Source: an uncultured Woeseiaceae bacterium (GTDB taxonomy: Bacteria > Pseudomonadota > Gammaproteobacteria > Steroidobacterales > Woeseiaceae). From it: a stretch of DNA of 64,000 nt. Made by a program: the position numbers and the translations under genes. Shown in pieces: positions 1-7,751 of the stretch; positions within the stretch are counted from its first letter, which is position 1; each line of letters opens with the position of its first letter. The stretch covers positions 62,001-126,000 of the forward strand of contig CALZJH010000004.1 of NCBI GenBank assembly GCA_945787845.1, in the 5' to 3' direction. The notes under the pieces were generated by a model. That model made no database searches. It saw only the letters and a program-made list of their open reading frames with translations, and was not told the DNA's origin.

Positions 1-302
1 CTGGCTGGACCGTAGATCTCCGGCGAATCCGGAATCGTTACGTCAATCAGCCAGGCCGACTCGGGATGCTCGAGGATGTCGGCGACGAACCCCGGCTGCT
101 CCGTGTCGCCCCCGCGTCCCAGCAGGTAGGTATGCATCGCGTCATCACCTATGCCGGCGTAGGCAGCCGCAATCTGCATATTCGTAGAACCGACCGCGTA
201 TGGACCGCGCTTGTATGGTTCTCCCTGGACGGTATCGTCGGCATCGTTGCTACAGCCGAGAACGCAACAGCACGCCGTTATTGCCAGGAGGTGCTTGATC
301 AT
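1..302 (-). CDS. Putative lipoprotein, alpha/beta-hydrolase-like (partial, runs off left edge)
   Basis: The first 100 residues of a minus-strand gene cut by the window edge. The N-terminus is a lipoprotein signal: a hydrophobic stretch ending in the lipobox VLGC with the lipidated cysteine at residue 17, so the product should be anchored in the envelope. The segment GPYAVGSTNM at about residues 34-43 resembles the N-terminal part of dienelactone-hydrolase/PAF-acetylhydrolase-like proteins, but no catalytic residue is inside the window, so the family is a guess. It follows purN by 27 bases on the same strand and probably shares the purMN transcript. The start ATG is at 302. Confidence 0.7.
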   Translation of the reverse strand, partial: MIKHLLAITACCCVLGCSNDADDTVQGEPYKRGPYAVGSTNMQIAAAYAGIGDDAMHTYLLGRGGDTEQPGFVADILEHPESAWLIDVTIPDSPEIYGPA

Positions 303-329
303 AAAGTGACTATCCTGTCTTGAATGCCC

Positions 330-974
330 TCAGGCAAAAGACCGTACCACCGGTTCGGTGGTCGGCTCGCCATCGAGCAGCGCCTGCCCGTCGCGAAATA
401 CCGCGCGCCCTGATCCAACCAGACCAGCGGCTTCGGGATAGATCTGGTGTTCCACGGCCTGAACCCGCGTCTGTAGTTCGTCAGCCGACTCACCCGGAAT
501 GACGCGCAGGCGACCGGCGAGAATCCGCGGTCCGCCATCGAGTTCCTCGGTAACAAAATGCACGGTGCTGCCGTGCCACTCGTCACCCGCGTCAAGTGCA
601 CGCTGGTGCGTATTGAGCCCCGGGTATTTCGGCAGCAGGGCAGGATGGATGTTGAGAATCCTGCCTTCGAAATGCTCAACGAACCATGGACTCAGGATAC
701 GCATGAAACCGGCCAGAACGATCAGTTCCGGCTGCACTGCATCGAGTTCGGCTGCGACCGCACGATCGAAGGACTCTCGGTCCTCGAACTGGCCATGCTC
801 GATACAGGCTGTGGGAATACCGGCTCTGGCCGCACGTTCGAGGCCGTACGCATCCGGCCGATTGCTGAATACGATGCTGAGTTCGAGGTCGAGATCCCCG
901 GCCGCGACGGCGTCGATGAAGGCCTGCAGGTTGGTGCCCGATCCGGAGATCAGGATCGCGGTTCGGCAGGCCAT
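330..974 (-). CDS. purN: Phosphoribosylglycinamide formyltransferase (GAR transformylase)
   Basis: Transfers a formyl group from 10-formyltetrahydrofolate to glycinamide ribonucleotide, the third step of de novo purine synthesis, in the cytosol. The 214-residue protein has the usual length. The phosphate-binding GSGTN lies at 11-15, and the catalytic triad fits N108, H110 (in ILNIHPALLP) and D146 (in EELDGG), matching N106/H108/D144 of the E. coli enzyme. The start ATG at 974 overlaps the purM stop by one base, the typical purM-purN coupling. Identity is clear from sequence. Confidence 0.97.
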   Translation of the reverse strand: MACRTAILISGSGTNLQAFIDAVAAGDLDLELSIVFSNRPDAYGLERAARAGIPTACIEHGQFEDRESFDRAVAAELDAVQPELIVLAGFMRILSPWFVEHFEGRILNIHPALLPKYPGLNTHQRALDAGDEWHGSTVHFVTEELDGGPRILAGRLRVIPGESADELQTRVQAVEHQIYPEAAGLVGSGRAVFRDGQALLDGEPTTEPVVRSFA

Positions 975-1993
975 CAGACGTAGAGGACTTCCCGGTTGCC
1001 GGGGATGATCGTCCCGAGCTGCCAGGCCTGCTCTCCATGCTGGTTCAACAGGTCGATAGCGGCGGGTGCCTGCGCCGGATTGACGACAACAACCATGCCG
1101 ACACCACAGTTGAAGGTGCGGCGCATCTCGGCAGTGTCGATGTTGCCGTGTTCCTGCAGGAAATCGAACACGGGACCCTGTTCCCAGGACGTCGTATCGA
1201 TGGCGACATTGAGGTCGCCGTGGAGCACCCGCGGGATGTTTTCCGTTATACCGCCGCCGGTGATATGCGCCAGTCCGTTGACCGTGATTTCTTTCATCAG
1301 CGCCAAAACCGATTTGACGTAGATCCGCGTGGGCGCGAGCAGGCGTTCCGCGGCGGGCACGCCCTCAATCTGCGCATCGCCGGCTCGATCGAGGACCTTA
1401 CGAATCAGCGAGTAGCCATTTGAGTGCGGACCGCTGGAGCCGATACCGATGACGATATCGCCTTCGGAAATCGCGCTGCCATCGATCATCTCGCTGCGCT
1501 CGACGGCTCCCACCGTGAAGCCCGCAAGGTCGTATTCACCCGGCGCGTACATGTCCGGCATCTCTGCGGTTTCGCCGCCAATGAGGGCCGCTCCGGCCAG
1601 CAGGCAGCCCTCGGCAATACCCGCAATCACATCGCTCGCAATGTCGTTGTCGAGCTTGCCGCAGGCAAAATAGTCTAAGAAAAACAAGGGCTCAGCGCCC
1701 TGCACGAGCACATCGTTGACGCACATGGCGACGAGATCGATACCGATTGTGTCATGGACGCCAAGGTGTTGGGCCAGCATGAGCTTGGTGCCGACCCCAT
1801 CCGTTCCGGAGACCAGGACAGGCTCGTTATAGCGCCCCGGCGGCAACGCGAACAAGCCACCAAACCCACCGATACCGGCAAGGACCTCGGGGCGTTGCGT
1901 GCGTTTTACGAGCGGCTTGATGCGCTCAACGAGTTCGTTGCCCGCGTCGATGTCGACGCCGGCGTCTTTGTACGTAAGTGGTTTATTGCTCAT
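974..1993 (-). CDS. purM: Phosphoribosylformylglycinamidine cyclo-ligase (AIR synthetase)
   Basis: Closes the imidazole ring of AIR using ATP, the fifth step of purine synthesis. The 339-residue length is standard. The N-terminus [14 protein letters not shown] is the family hallmark, followed by [20 protein letters not shown] (nucleotide and substrate loop) and the GGETAEMP motif near residue 140. The C-terminal half carries [13 protein letters not shown]. The gene is first in the purM-purN unit and diverges from a DUF2066 gene across 66 bases. No PurR operator of the enterobacterial type could be recognised in that gap. Confidence 0.97.
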   Translation of the reverse strand: MSNKPLTYKDAGVDIDAGNELVERIKPLVKRTQRPEVLAGIGGFGGLFALPPGRYNEPVLVSGTDGVGTKLMLAQHLGVHDTIGIDLVAMCVNDVLVQGAEPLFFLDYFACGKLDNDIASDVIAGIAEGCLLAGAALIGGETAEMPDMYAPGEYDLAGFTVGAVERSEMIDGSAISEGDIVIGIGSSGPHSNGYSLIRKVLDRAGDAQIEGVPAAERLLAPTRIYVKSVLALMKEITVNGLAHITGGGITENIPRVLHGDLNVAIDTTSWEQGPVFDFLQEHGNIDTAEMRRTFNCGVGMVVVVNPAQAPAAIDLLNQHGEQAWQLGTIIPGNREVLYV

Positions 1994-2021
1994 TTTGGGG
2001 TGGCATACTCTGCGAGGGCGA

Positions 2022-2027
2022 TATAAT
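2022..2027 (+). promoter_or_regulatory. Probable -10 element for the DUF2066 operon
   Basis: A perfect TATAAT lies 33 bases upstream of the GTG at 2060 in the 66-base purM/DUF2066 divergent gap. No convincing -35 is present at 16-18 bases; TGGCAT at 2001-2006 is 15 bases away. The same AT-rich core read on the other strand (TATTAT) could serve purM. Confidence 0.45.
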
Positions 2028-2059
2028 AGTGCTTAGGGCCAATTGGGGAAACCACCCAC

Positions 2060-3127
2060 GTGAAATCTAGTAGTTCCAATCCGGTCGGCCGGTGCCGGCA
2101 AGCCGTCATTTTGACGCTGCTTATGCTGTCTTTGCCGGCCGGCGCCGTTGATGTGCCGACGCTGTATACGACCGAAGTACCGTATAACCGCGAAGCGAGA
2201 AATGCGCGTGGCGATGCCTATGAGGCGGCGCTTAAAACGGTCTTGCTTCGCGTATCGGGCTCCGAACTCGCCAATTCACCGCACATTATCGAAGAACTGT
2301 TCCCGAATCCCGCGTCCTATGTCATGCAGTTTCGCTCCGGTGCCAACAGCACGCTCTGGGTGTCGTTCGATGGGGAGGCCATCGAGCAGACCTTGCGCGA
2401 TGCGGGACAAACGGTGTGGGGCCCGGATCGGCCCCTGACGCTGGTCTGGCTTGCCGTGGATTGGGGGCAGGGTCAGCGCGAAATCGTGGGCGCGGATGAT
2501 CCCGACAGGACCCGGCCCGAGTCCCGCTCGATCGATCGCAACCGGCTAGTGCGCGAGCGCGTCCTGGAAGTCGCGGAGCGTCGTGGCCTTCCCCTGGTGT
2601 TCCCGTTGCTGGATACGACGGATCTGCAGATGGTCACATTCACCGATATCTGGGGCGGCTTTGACGAGATGATTCTCAGTGCGTCCGAGCGCTATGATGC
2701 CAATTCGATCCTGATCGGCCGCATTCGACCGGCGTCCAGCCAGCGCAGCCGCTGGACGTATTATTTCGCCGGTTCTGAAACACCCATGACGGGTACGCCC
2801 GAAGCCGTTGTCGGGCAAGTCGCCGATCTGTTAGCCAGCGAGTTTGCCGTGGGTGGCGACATGCCGATCGAAGCTGTGGCGCTCAACGTCTCGGGCGTCG
2901 TGTCGCTGGATGCCTATGGCACAGTCCAGAAAATGCTGGGTGATGTCAGTCTCATTGAGAGCTTCACGGTGACGGAGGTGTCCGGCGATCGCGTCAGCTA
3001 TCAGGTTGACGTGCGTGGCGGTGCGAATCGACTGAGTCGGGCGCTGCGCTTTAGCGGTCTCATTGAGACAGTAAGGGAGGACCCGCTCTTTGAGTCCTCG
3101 GCACTCGAGTTCTATTTCGACGATTGA
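2060..3127 (+). CDS. DUF2066 domain-containing exported protein
   Basis: A conserved gammaproteobacterial family without an assigned reaction. The 355-residue protein starts at a GTG with GGGGAA about 9 bases before it. Residues 1-30 form a signal peptide (basic start, hydrophobic core, cleavage near PAGA-VDVP), so it is probably periplasmic. The mature part opens with TLYTTEVPYN, the typical start of DUF2066, and shows the conserved FRSGANSTLWVSFDG-type block. In related genomes the family sits beside purMN, a phosphatidyltransferase, a PerM-like protein and hda, exactly as here. The end overlaps the possible TTG start of the next gene; its ATG start at 3139 lies 11 bases downstream. Confidence 0.85.
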   Translation: MKSSSSNPVGRCRQAVILTLLMLSLPAGAVDVPTLYTTEVPYNREARNARGDAYEAALKTVLLRVSGSELANSPHIIEELFPNPASYVMQFRSGANSTLWVSFDGEAIEQTLRDAGQTVWGPDRPLTLVWLAVDWGQGQREIVGADDPDRTRPESRSIDRNRLVRERVLEVAERRGLPLVFPLLDTTDLQMVTFTDIWGGFDEMILSASERYDANSILIGRIRPASSQRSRWTYYFAGSETPMTGTPEAVVGQVADLLASEFAVGGDMPIEAVALNVSGVVSLDAYGTVQKMLGDVSLIESFTVTEVSGDRVSYQVDVRGGANRLSRALRFSGLIETVREDPLFESSALEFYFDD

Positions 3128-3138
3128 GATCGACCACG

Positions 3139-3684
3139 ATGTCATTGAGCTGGTTACCCAACGCAATTTCGTTGATGCGCATAGCGCTCATCGCGCCCAT
3201 ATTGATTCTCATGCTGCGGGGCGACTTCGGCTGGGCGCTCGCACTGTTTATATTGGCCGGCTTTTCGGACGGCCTTGACGGCTACCTGGCCGTGCGCTTT
3301 GACTGGAGCACACGCCTGGGTGGCCTGCTGGATCCGGCCGCTGATAAGTTGCTCATCACAGGCATGTTCATCACGCTGGCTTATACACAGCAGATACCTG
3401 TCTGGCTGGCGGCCGTGGTCATCTTGCGCGATGTCGTGATCGTTGCCGGCGCAACGGCCTACAACTTTATTGTCAAACCTGTGCCTGGCGAACCGACGCG
3501 CATCAGCAAGCTCAACACGGCATTGCAGATGTTGTTTGTCCTGTTTGTCCTGAGTCGCGCGGGATTCAACTGGCCCGACAAGATTACGATCACGGTTCTC
3601 GGCGCTGCAGTTCTCGTTACGGTCGTAATCAGCGGCGTCGATTACGTATGGTCGTGGTCGCGTCGCGCCCGGGCAGGTGAATAA
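3139..3684 (+). CDS. CDP-alcohol phosphatidyltransferase (PgsA-like)
   Basis: Integral membrane enzyme expected to join a CDP-diacylglycerol phosphatidyl group to an alcohol such as glycerol-3-phosphate. The 181-residue protein has about five membrane segments and the family motif with D44, D47-G48, then G62, D65 and D69. One detail is odd: the usual AR of the motif reads A51-V52, with an arginine only at 53. The ATG at 3139 is preferred over an upstream in-frame TTG at 3124 that overlaps DUF2066. It lies between DUF2066 and a PerM-like gene, the common order in this class. It may be a paralog of PgsA rather than PgsA itself. Confidence 0.85.
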   Translation: MSLSWLPNAISLMRIALIAPILILMLRGDFGWALALFILAGFSDGLDGYLAVRFDWSTRLGGLLDPAADKLLITGMFITLAYTQQIPVWLAAVVILRDVVIVAGATAYNFIVKPVPGEPTRISKLNTALQMLFVLFVLSRAGFNWPDKITITVLGAAVLVTVVISGVDYVWSWSRRARAGE

Positions 3685-3685
3685 T

Positions 3686-4750
3686 ATGCAGACAGACTTG
3701 AGGCTCAACTGGCTAATCGCTATCGCTCTTACAGGGTGGTTGTTCTATTTGCTGGCGCCGGTGCTGACGCCGTTCGTCGCCTCGGCTTTGCTGGCCTACA
3801 TAGGCGACCCGCTCGCCGACCGGCTGCAGAAACTGAAAATGCCGCGCACCCTCGCCGTCGTCACGGTCTTTCTGATCACGTTCATCGTCCTGGCGGCGCT
3901 GATTTTGCTGGTCGGACCACTGGTCAGCGCGCAGGTTAGTGCCCTGTTTGACGCGCTGCCCGAAATTGCACAGCGTGTCGAGCAGGTGTGGTTACCGACG
4001 ATTCTGGGCTGGCTCAATATCGAGTCCGGCGCCGATGTGGGAGTTGGGCCTTTCCTCGCCAAGTACGGTGAGATGTTTGGCAGCTGGAGCGGCAAGGTCC
4101 TATTGTCCGTAAGCAAGTCGGGCGGCGCCCTGGCGGCCGCTGTATTGAGCCTGTTCCTGATTCCGATCATCACGTTCTACTTGTTGCGCGACTGGGACTC
4201 GATAACGGCGCATCTTGCCGCGCTACTTCCCGAAAGCCAGCGCGAGACGATTCTCCAGCTTGCGCGCGAATCCGATGAGGTCCTGAGTGCATTCCTGCGC
4301 GGTCAGATTCTGGTGATGCTGGCGCTGGCACTTATCTACTCGGTCGGCCTGAGCCTCGTTGGTGTCAAGTTCGCGATCGCGATCGGTGTGGTGTCCGGCC
4401 TGGTGAGCTTCGTACCGTATCTTGGTTTCGTATTCGGTATCGGCATAGCAGGATTGACGGTCGCGCTGGAACCGAATCCGTTGTGGCACCTGGTTGGTGT
4501 TATCGCGACCTTCTCGATCGCGCAGTTCATTGAGGGTTCTGTACTGACGCCCAAGCTTGTTGGTGATCGTATAGGCTTGCATCCCGTCATCATCATTTTT
4601 TCGGTTGCCGCCGGCGGTCAGCTGTTTGGTTTCTTTGGCATCCTGCTGGCACTGCCCGCGGCTGCTGTAATTTCCGTGCTCGTCCGCTTCGCCTTCAACC
4701 GTTACCTCAAGGAACATCCCGAGGCACGAGTAGAAATCGAACTCGAATGA
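3686..4750 (+). CDS. AI-2E family transporter (PerM-like permease)
   Basis: A 354-residue polytopic membrane protein of the AI-2E/PerM superfamily, whose members move autoinducer-2, ions or unknown solutes. About eight membrane segments are visible: three N-terminal helices, an extracytoplasmic-type amphipathic region (ALFDALPEIAQRVEQV), then a cluster from FLIPIITFYLLRDWD onward. The PYLGFVFGI and LVGDRIGLHPV blocks near residues 235 and 295 are typical of the family. The ATG at 3686 has AGGTGA five bases before it and is favoured over the in-frame GTG at 3677. The substrate cannot be read from the sequence. The stop overlaps the hda start (ATGA). Confidence 0.9.
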   Translation: MQTDLRLNWLIAIALTGWLFYLLAPVLTPFVASALLAYIGDPLADRLQKLKMPRTLAVVTVFLITFIVLAALILLVGPLVSAQVSALFDALPEIAQRVEQVWLPTILGWLNIESGADVGVGPFLAKYGEMFGSWSGKVLLSVSKSGGALAAAVLSLFLIPIITFYLLRDWDSITAHLAALLPESQRETILQLARESDEVLSAFLRGQILVMLALALIYSVGLSLVGVKFAIAIGVVSGLVSFVPYLGFVFGIGIAGLTVALEPNPLWHLVGVIATFSIAQFIEGSVLTPKLVGDRIGLHPVIIIFSVAAGGQLFGFFGILLALPAAAVISVLVRFAFNRYLKEHPEARVEIELE

Positions 4751-5439
4751 GCCAGCTTGTCCTTCCCCTGCGGCTGGCGGACCACGCTGTTTTCGCGAGC
4801 TTTCTTGACGACGGCAATGAAACGCTGGTTGCCACACTCGCGAGCCTGGCCGCCGGTGAGCGCGGGCAGGGCTGCTGGATGTGGGGCGCAAAGGCGACGG
4901 GCAAGACACATTTGCTGCAGGCGGTCTGCGACCGAGCCGGTGATCGCTCGGTCTACCTGCCACTGGCGATGCTGGCCGAAGTCGGGCCCGAAATGCTCGA
5001 AGGTCTGGCATCGCGGGAACTCGTGTGCATCGACGATGCAGATCGCGTGGTAGGCGACGAGGCCTGGGAAATGGGTCTGTTTAAGCTGTTCAATGAGCTG
5101 CAGGAGGCGGGCTGCCGATTGATCGTTGCGGCAACGGCAGCGCCACGAGAATGCGACTTCAAGCTACCCGACCTGGCGAGCCGCATGACGCGCCTGCCCG
5201 TATTCCAGGTGCACGCCCTCGATGAGCCACAGAGAGTGTCTGCGTTGCAATTGCGGGCGCAGCACAGGGGGCTGGAGCTGCCCGACGAGACGGCCGCGTA
5301 CCTGATCAAGCGCAGCCGGCGCGATATGGCCAGCCTCTATCGTCTCCTCGACAAGCTTGACCTCGAAGCTTTGCGCGCGCAACGTCGCCTCACGATTCCA
5401 TTCGTTCGCGACGTGCTGCAACAGGACGCCGGCGACTAG
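4747..5439 (+). CDS. hda: DnaA regulatory inactivator Hda
   Basis: AAA+ protein that, bound to the DNA-loaded beta clamp, stimulates ATP hydrolysis by DnaA and so limits re-initiation. The clamp-binding motif QLVLPL is at residues 3-8, the Walker A WGAKATGKT at 46-54 and the Walker B LVCIDDADR at about 92-100. The 230-residue length fits Hda and not full-length DnaA: no DNA-binding domain IV follows. The start overlaps the PerM-like stop by four bases. It converges on wrbA with a four-base overlap. Confidence 0.95.
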   Translation: MSQLVLPLRLADHAVFASFLDDGNETLVATLASLAAGERGQGCWMWGAKATGKTHLLQAVCDRAGDRSVYLPLAMLAEVGPEMLEGLASRELVCIDDADRVVGDEAWEMGLFKLFNELQEAGCRLIVAATAAPRECDFKLPDLASRMTRLPVFQVHALDEPQRVSALQLRAQHRGLELPDETAAYLIKRSRRDMASLYRLLDKLDLEALRAQRRLTIPFVRDVLQQDAGD

Positions 5440-6029
5440 TCCGCGAGTCGCTGCGCGATTTCGGCGACGCGCTTGCCGAGCGTTCGCGCGGTCTGCTTCT
5501 CGTCGTCGGACAGGGAGTCTGGTTTCCGGTTCCAGGTGACGTGGGTTGCGCCGTAGGGCGTGCCACCCGTGGTGGTTGAAGACAGGGCTTCCTCGGTGTA
5601 CGGCACACCGACAATCAGCATGCCATGGTGCAGCAATGGCAACGCCATACTCAGCAGTGACGTCTCCTGTCCGCCGTGCAATGAACTCGAAGACGCAAAC
5701 AGTCCGGCTGGCTTGCCGACGAGCGCAGCTTTCAGCCAGCCTCCGACAGTACCGTCCAGAAAGTACTTTAACGGTGCTGCCATGTTGCCGAAGTAGGCGG
5801 GACTGCCCAGGACCAGCCCTGCGCATTCGGCGAGATCGTCGTTCTTCACGTAGGGCGGGCCAGAATCGGGTACCTCGTCTTCAACCGCTTCAGCCACCGT
5901 CGATACGGGCGGCACGGTTCGCAGCCGCGCCGACATGCCTTTGACCGAATCGATGCCTTTGCACACTTCGCGCGCAAGTGCCTCGGTGGCGCCGTTGCGC
6001 GAGTAATACAGAACCAGGATGTCAGACAT
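5436..6029 (-). CDS. wrbA: NAD(P)H:quinone oxidoreductase, WrbA type
   Basis: Flavodoxin-fold FMN protein that reduces quinones by two electrons in the cytoplasm. The 197 residues begin LVLYYSRNGATEALA, the FMN phosphate loop (SRNGAT at about 10-15), and later show GSPAYFGNMAAPLKYFLD, the isoalloxazine-binding block of WrbA, and SSSLHGGQETSLLSM. Its start ATG overlaps the arsC stop by one base, so arsC-wrbA is one transcript on the minus strand. Gene order arsC-wrbA next to hda is common in related bacteria. Confidence 0.92.
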   Translation of the reverse strand: MSDILVLYYSRNGATEALAREVCKGIDSVKGMSARLRTVPPVSTVAEAVEDEVPDSGPPYVKNDDLAECAGLVLGSPAYFGNMAAPLKYFLDGTVGGWLKAALVGKPAGLFASSSSLHGGQETSLLSMALPLLHHGMLIVGVPYTEEALSSTTTGGTPYGATHVTWNRKPDSLSDDEKQTARTLGKRVAEIAQRLAD

Positions 6030-6385
6030 CAGGACAACAGCTGGTTTACGTTCTCGGGCGGGCGACCCATGATGGCTTTGCCGCTAGCCGTGTCGACGAC
6101 TATGGGACGTTCGAGTACCTTCGGATGCGCGGCAACCCAGGCCGCGAGGGCCTCGTCGTCATCGAGGTCGGGCAGGTCCGACGCGTCTTTGAACTCACTT
6201 TCGCCACGCCGCAACAGGTCGGCCACCGTTCCGCCCAGCTTGTGCGCGAGATCGAGTATCTCCGCGGCGGAAGGCGTCTCGTCCAGGTACCGGACGATCG
6301 TTGGCTCTATGCCTGCGTTCTGGATGATTTCCAGCGTGTTTCTCGACTTGGAACAGCGGGGGTTGTGGTAGATCCTGAGCGACAT
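6029..6385 (-). CDS. arsC: Arsenate reductase, glutaredoxin-dependent ArsC family
   Basis: Thioredoxin-fold protein of 118 residues of the ArsC/Spx superfamily. The active-site cysteine is C11 in HNPRCSKSRNTL; downstream arginines and the typical IMGRPPE segment near residue 105 complete the arsenate-binding set. It would reduce arsenate to arsenite with glutathione and glutaredoxin. No arsenite pump or ArsR lies next to it, so its physiological role may be general thiol chemistry. It is followed by wrbA with a one-base overlap. Confidence 0.88.
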   Translation of the reverse strand: MSLRIYHNPRCSKSRNTLEIIQNAGIEPTIVRYLDETPSAAEILDLAHKLGGTVADLLRRGESEFKDASDLPDLDDDEALAAWVAAHPKVLERPIVVDTASGKAIMGRPPENVNQLLS

Positions 6386-6468
6386 GGGTTCCTCGCGTGT
6401 TGGGGTTCGCGGATGGAGAAACGCGCACTCTAGCAGGGTCCTGCGAGCGAGTCAGGCCCCGGAATGGC

Positions 6469-6497
6469 TTGACGCAGCGCCATCCCGGTTGTAATTT
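6469..6497 (+). promoter_or_regulatory. Possible sigma70 promoter for the DUF4398 lipoprotein gene
   Basis: TTGACG (6469-6474) followed after 17 bases by TAATTT (6492-6497), about 40 bases upstream of the GTG start at 6537. The -35 matches five of six consensus positions and the -10 only three, so this is a moderate prediction. Confidence 0.4.
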
Positions 6498-6536
6498 GTC
6501 CTGCCGGGTTGGTCTCAGATAACTATAAGAAGAACC

Positions 6537-6848
6537 GTGCAACTCACTGGAATTAAAACGATTCTCAAAGGCATCCTGCTGTCGGCACTGCTGTATCTTG
6601 GAGCGTGCGAAACGGCACCGCCGGTGCAGGAGATGAGCGACGCCCGACAGGCGATCGCGGTCGCCAGAGAGGCCGGCGCCGAAGAGCGCGCGGCGTTCCA
6701 CCTGAAAGCGGCCGTGGACTACCTCGAAAGCGCGCAACTGGCATTGAACGAGCGTGCCTATTCCGAGGCGCGCCGTGACGCCAAGCAGGCGAAGATGAAG
6801 GCGCTCGACGCGCTCAAGGCCAGCGAGTCGTCCAAACAAGACGAGTAA
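6537..6848 (+). CDS. DUF4398-type small lipoprotein
   Basis: A 103-residue predicted lipoprotein. The signal sequence ends in the lipobox LGAC with C24 lipidated, after which the chain is almost wholly helical and rich in alanine, glutamate and lysine (DARQAIAVAREAGAEERA and repeats of that kind), the pattern of DUF4398. Such proteins are thought to sit in the outer membrane or periplasm as short coiled-coil or TPR-like helices; no reaction is known. GTG start at 6537. It is followed after seven bases by acylphosphatase, which is probably co-transcribed. Confidence 0.75.
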   Translation: MQLTGIKTILKGILLSALLYLGACETAPPVQEMSDARQAIAVAREAGAEERAAFHLKAAVDYLESAQLALNERAYSEARRDAKQAKMKALDALKASESSKQDE

Positions 6849-6855
6849 TTCCCCC

Positions 6856-7128
6856 ATGGCGCATGAAGCCCGATTGTTCACGGTCCACGGACGGGTTCAG
6901 GGTGTCTGGTTTCGTGACAGTACTCGACGCGAAGCGCAGCGTCTTGCCATTGCGGGACACGCGATCAATCTGCCGGATGGCAACGTTGAGGTGCTGGCCT
7001 GCGGCGCGCCCGAGGCACTGCGCGAACTGGAAGCCTGGCTGCAGTCGGGGCCGCCACTCGCATCGGTGGCGCGGGTCGACTCGGTCGTGGTCGAAGCTAC
7101 CCCAGGCACGGGGTTCAGGATCGGATAG
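6856..7128 (+). CDS. acyP: Acylphosphatase
   Basis: A 90-residue cytosolic enzyme that hydrolyses acyl phosphates. The phosphate-binding loop GRVQGVWFR at 12-20 supplies the catalytic R20, and N38 in the NLPDG segment is the second catalytic residue; the usual GWVRN preceding it here reads GHAIN, a mild deviation. Length and fold pattern are those of the family. It ends 15 bases before the convergent lytic transglycosylase gene. Confidence 0.93.
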   Translation: MAHEARLFTVHGRVQGVWFRDSTRREAQRLAIAGHAINLPDGNVEVLACGAPEALRELEAWLQSGPPLASVARVDSVVVEATPGTGFRIG

Positions 7129-7143
7129 TGACCTAGCAGCCCA

Positions 7144-7713
7144 CTAGGCCTGGAACCACTTCCTGCTGAGTTTATCGATCACCTTGTTCGGGTATTTGCG
7201 CTTTCCCAGGCTACCGTTGTAGCGGCCGAGCGCACGTCGCAGATCGCCGTTTTCCTTGTCGTAATAGAAGCGCAGTATGGTGCAGCCGTAGCGCAGGTTG
7301 GTATCGGTATGGAGCAGGTTGTCGTCAGGACGACCGATCTCATCAAGCCAGAACGGCATGATCTGCATGAGTCCAAGCGCTCCGGCAACCGACACGGCAT
7401 AGCGATCGAAATTGCTCTCCACTTCGATGACCGCGAGGATCAGTTCCGGCGGCAACTTGACGCGCTTCGCCTCCATGTGGACCAGCGTGAGCAATTCGAT
7501 TCGTTCTGCGGGATCCCGGACCTGGCGCTCCAGGCGGCGCGACATGTCCGTGAGCCAGACCTCAGCGTCGAAACGGTCGGTAAAGCTGGGTGCGTCGGTC
7601 GCGGCCTGGCGCAAAACCTCGCGCAATTCGGGGTCGGCGCCCGGCTCCTGTGCCTGTGCCGCGGCAGCCGCCACGAATAGCAGACAGGCGCAGGTCGCGT
7701 GCCTGATCGCCAT
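7144..7713 (-). CDS. Lytic transglycosylase, SLT domain
   Basis: Periplasmic enzyme that cleaves the glycan strands of peptidoglycan to 1,6-anhydro products. The ATG at 7713 gives a 189-residue protein with a signal peptide of about 22 residues (cleavage near AQA-QEP); a longer in-frame start at 7752 would put 13 residues before the signal and abut proS, so it is not chosen. The SLT domain starts near residue 87: the catalytic glutamate is E99 in IEVESNF, followed by the conserved GALGLMQIMP at 111-120. It has the size of small stand-alone SLT proteins. Confidence 0.88.
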   Translation of the reverse strand: MAIRHATCACLLFVAAAAAQAQEPGADPELREVLRQAATDAPSFTDRFDAEVWLTDMSRRLERQVRDPAERIELLTLVHMEAKRVKLPPELILAVIEVESNFDRYAVSVAGALGLMQIMPFWLDEIGRPDDNLLHTDTNLRYGCTILRFYYDKENGDLRRALGRYNGSLGKRKYPNKVIDKLSRKWFQA

Positions 7714-7751
7714 GATTCGATTATGCCAATTAAGATAGGTCATAAGAATCA

